Shown: piece after piece, positions 43,676-45,779 of the stretch
Layout: each line of letters starts with the position of its first letter
Position numbering within the stretch: the stretch's first letter is position 1
Source: Deltaproteobacteria bacterium
GTDB lineage: Bacteria > Myxococcota_A > Polyangia > Polyangiales > Houyiibacteriaceae
NCBI GenBank assembly: GCA_019313915.1
Contig: JAFDAJ010000017.1
Location: 1-45,779 of the forward strand
DNA: 45,779 bases
Direction: 5' to 3'
Position numbers and translations under genes: made by a program
The notes under the pieces: generated by a model
Seen by the model: the letters and a program-made list of their open reading frames with translations, nothing else
Told to the model about the DNA's origin: nothing
Databases searched by the model: none

Positions 43676-44616
43676 GACGATTGCATGTGACTGCGGAACC
43701 ATTCGGTCGTGGCCGTCAAACCTCGTTCCAGCGGGGTCGGCTCACCCAGCATCGAAATCATGACCGCAGGATCGAGAACGGAGCGCTCCAGATCGCCAGC
43801 ACGATAGGGGCCATCGTTGACGATGGCTGGTTTGTCGACGAGCTGAACCAGCTGTTCGGCTAGGGCCCGTGTCGTCGTCGCCACGCCGCTCGCAATGTTG
43901 ATCGTACGGCCGTCGAGTGCACCCTCGAATGCTGCCAGGTTGGCCCGGACCGAGTCGCGGACGTAGACGTAATCGCGAACGCAGCCATCGTCTCCTGGCG
44001 TGGCCCGCGCATTCACCTGAACCGGCTCGCCTCGAAGCAGCCGCTGTAGGAAGATCGAAACCACCCCCGCTTCACCGTGAGGGTCCTGCCGCGGCCCATA
44101 GACGTTGGCGTAGCGCAGAATCGTGTAGCGCAGCCCGTTGGACTGGCCGTAGGCGCGTAAGTACAGCTCGAAGCTGGCCTTGCTGCAGGCATAGGGGCTC
44201 AGCGGTAGCGCGGGCCAATCTTCACCTGCGGCTTGCCCCTCCGGGACCTCGCCATATAGCGCTCCCCCGGTGCTCGAGAAAATCAATCGGCTGCCACACT
44301 CGAGAGCCACGTTGGCAACGTTCAGTGAGCCCAACACGTTGACCTCGGCGTCCAATAGGGGCTCGCGCACGCTGACAGTGACACTCGCCTGGGCTGCATG
44401 ATGACTGATCGCGTCGGGCTTGAAGTGCACCACAAGCTCTCGCAGCACATCTTTGTCTCGAATGTCGATCGGATGAAAATCCGCGTTGGTAGGCAGGTTC
44501 TCCGTTCGACCGTTGCTCAGATCGTCCACGACGAGGACCTGATGGCCAGCCTCGATGGCTGCCTCCGCGACGTGGCTCCCGATGAAGCCGGCTCCTCCAG
44601 TAACTAGAATCTTCAC
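43672..44616 (-). CDS. NAD-dependent sugar-nucleotide epimerase/dehydratase (GalE/WbpP-like)
   Basis: The 314-residue short-chain dehydrogenase has the NAD motif VTGGAGFIGSHVAEAA, the catalytic triad Ser/Thr in FSSTGGALYGEV and YxxxK in YACSK, and YANVYGPRQDPHGEAGVVSI typical of UDP-sugar 4-epimerases. It probably interconverts UDP-glucose/galactose or the N-acetylated forms; given the dehydrogenase next to it, UDP-GlcNAc/GalNAc is attractive but unproven. Start is GTG 44616, overlapping the upstream CapD-type stop by four bases; its own stop overlaps the next start. The three genes form a tight operon. Confidence 0.92.
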   Translation of the reverse strand: MKILVTGGAGFIGSHVAEAAIEAGHQVLVVDDLSNGRTENLPTNADFHPIDIRDKDVLRELVVHFKPDAISHHAAQASVTVSVREPLLDAEVNVLGSLNVANVALECGSRLIFSSTGGALYGEVPEGQAAGEDWPALPLSPYACSKASFELYLRAYGQSNGLRYTILRYANVYGPRQDPHGEAGVVSIFLQRLLRGEPVQVNARATPGDDGCVRDYVYVRDSVRANLAAFEGALDGRTINIASGVATTTRALAEQLVQLVDKPAIVNDGPYRAGDLERSVLDPAVMISMLGEPTPLERGLTATTEWFRSHMQSS

Positions 44617-45779
44617 GCTCTCTCCATAGGTTTGGACTCCCGAAACGAGCGGTCGGGCCGCGACGGGGGTTCACTTTCCACGCTGTCGTCTCGATACTCG
44701 GGAACGAGCTGCGTCAAGGCTTTGCGTATCGCCGAAGGGTTGGCGGGCTTACAGAGCGCGGCGAGCGTCTCTAGTTGAGCGCGAAGACCCGGCAGGTGCG
44801 GTGAATCGTAGGTCCCCGTGAAAATCTTCGGATGAGTCGTTCGCTCGATGCCTTCGCTCGTCGTTGAAAGCTCTTCGAACAGCTTCTCTCCAGGCCGGAC
44901 ACCCGTAAAACGAATCTCTATGTCCTTGTCGGGCTCGAGCCCGCTCAGCCGGATCAGATCATGGGCGAGGTCCATGATGCGGACCGGTTGCCCCATGTCC
45001 AAAATGAACGTCTCGCCGCCCTGGCTCAACGCGCCGGCCTGGATGACCAAATGCACCGCTTCCGGAATCGTCATGAAATAACGCGTCATGTCGGGATGCG
45101 TCACGGTGATGGGGCCACCGTCTCGAATCTGGCGACGGAAGATCGGAATCACGCTCCCGGCGGAGCCGAGTACGTTGCCGAAGCGCACGGTGGCAAAATG
45201 CGTCGCACTTTGAACCGAGAGCGCCTGGACGTAGAGTTCCGCTGCCCGCTTGCTTGCGCCCATCACCGAGGTGGGGTTCACGGCCTTGTCGGTCGAAATC
45301 ATCACGAACCGCTCGACCCCGAGGCGGTCGGCCAAGTCCGCGACCACCTGGGTCCCGAGGATGTTGTTCTTCACAGCTTCCGCTGGATTCCATTCCATCA
45401 TGGGCACGTGCTTGTGGGCAGCCGCGTGAAACACGACCATCGGCCGGTGCTCGCGGAACACGGTCGTGATGCGCGGCACATCGGTGACATCCGCCACGCA
45501 GGGAAGCACCTCGAGATCTGAAAAGCGCCGCCGGAGCTCGGAGTGAATTTCGAACAGACTGTTTTCAGCGCGCTCGACGAGAATGAGCCGGGAAGGGCGA
45601 TACCCTGCGACTTGCCTGCAGAGCTCGGAGCCGATGCTCCCGCCTGCGCCCGTCACCATGACGGCCTGCCCGCGAACGACGCCGGCGACCGAGTCGGTAT
45701 CCAGCTTCACCTGCTCGCGCCGCAGGAGGTCTTCGATGGCCACATCCCGAATGCGTGAAAGGTTCACGCGCCCCCCTAC
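44613..45779 (-). CDS. CapD/WbpM-type UDP-sugar 4,6-dehydratase, 5' part outside the window
   Basis: About 388 residues are visible and the frame is open to the window edge. The NAD motif VMVTGAGGSIGSELCRQVA, HAAAHKHVPMMEWNP and STDKAVNPTSVMGASKRAAE (SMK-type catalytic triad instead of SYK) identify the CapD/WbpM/FlaA1 family, which converts UDP-GlcNAc to a 4-keto-6-deoxy sugar. The sequence at the edge (SRIRDVAIEDLLRREQV) matches the middle of long family members, so an N-terminal region with membrane spans is expected beyond 45779 and the apparent GTG at 45767 is not the real start. It heads the polysaccharide precursor operon on this strand. Confidence 0.93.
   Translation of the reverse strand, partial: VGGRVNLSRIRDVAIEDLLRREQVKLDTDSVAGVVRGQAVMVTGAGGSIGSELCRQVAGYRPSRLILVERAENSLFEIHSELRRRFSDLEVLPCVADVTDVPRITTVFREHRPMVVFHAAAHKHVPMMEWNPAEAVKNNILGTQVVADLADRLGVERFVMISTDKAVNPTSVMGASKRAAELYVQALSVQSATHFATVRFGNVLGSAGSVIPIFRRQIRDGGPITVTHPDMTRYFMTIPEAVHLVIQAGALSQGGETFILDMGQPVRIMDLAHDLIRLSGLEPDKDIEIRFTGVRPGEKLFEELSTTSEGIERTTHPKIFTGTYDSPHLPGLRAQLETLAALCKPANPSAIRKALTQLVPEYRDDSVESEPPSRPDRSFRESKPMERA

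Noticed and set aside
1-45779. tRNA genes and CRISPR arrays
   Set aside because: No T-loop GTTCRANYC in a cloverleaf context and no regularly spaced direct repeats were seen; GGTTCGAA-like strings fall inside coding regions.

Overview
The window is GC-rich, gene-dense bacterial DNA, most likely from a member of the Myxococcota (formerly Deltaproteobacteria), order not resolved. This rests on protein families: an FHA-like/TonB-like protein with an AgmX/PglI-type C-terminus inside an operon of TPR proteins, two NtrC-type sigma-54 regulators, a receiver protein with the C-terminal domain common in myxobacteria, a GldA/F/G-like ABC set with a DUF4340 protein, and many lipoproteins. No rRNA, tRNA, CRISPR array or phage gene was seen.

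Layout. 1-355: no gene, but a tandem repeat and copy 1 of a 188-bp palindrome-ended element. 355-8180: Cys-rich lipoprotein, ogt, a HAD-UbiA fusion, valS, a receiver-domain protein, trmB and a polysaccharide deacetylase. 8299-11850: four overlapping genes for a Gld-like ABC transporter (ATPase, permease, GldG-like protein, DUF4340 protein). 11851-13946: a lipoprotein and a HEAT-repeat protein. 13947-14831: gene-free. 14832-17128: a sigma-70 family factor and a zinc-ribbon/CBS protein. 17129-17610: a repeat cluster with copy 2 of the 188-bp element, a short REP-like hairpin that is an inverted match of one upstream of the CBS gene, and a separate 119-bp imperfect palindrome. 17611-24074: lipoprotein oligopeptidase B, PBP4-type DacB, a peptide-binding lipoprotein and an HD phosphohydrolase. 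24136-29556: two NtrC-type regulators, a small membrane protein, a STAS-like protein, and an ECF sigma factor with its (apparently frameshifted) anti-sigma factor.

29807-42393 is the most distinctive part. A promoter at 29717-29746 precedes six genes that all overlap by 1-4 bases: a coiled-coil exported protein, two large TPR proteins, a TPR lipoprotein, an 84-residue exported protein, and an FHA-like/TM/TonB-like protein. The parts resemble the envelope-spanning Glt (gliding) and Nfs (spore coat) machines of Myxococcus xanthus. A second promoter (39784-39811) then precedes an exported protein, an outer-membrane beta-barrel and a Wza-type polysaccharide export lipoprotein. Convergent to these, 45779-42398 carries a CapD/WbpM-type dehydratase (cut by the window end), an NAD-dependent epimerase and a nucleotide-sugar dehydrogenase, which would make amino- or uronic-sugar nucleotides for a surface polysaccharide. 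My working inference is one locus that makes, exports and perhaps moves or assembles a surface glycan.

The two best candidates for undescribed biology are this coupled trans-envelope/polysaccharide locus and the 188-bp element, whose two copies differ by a compensatory base-pair change in an internal stem.
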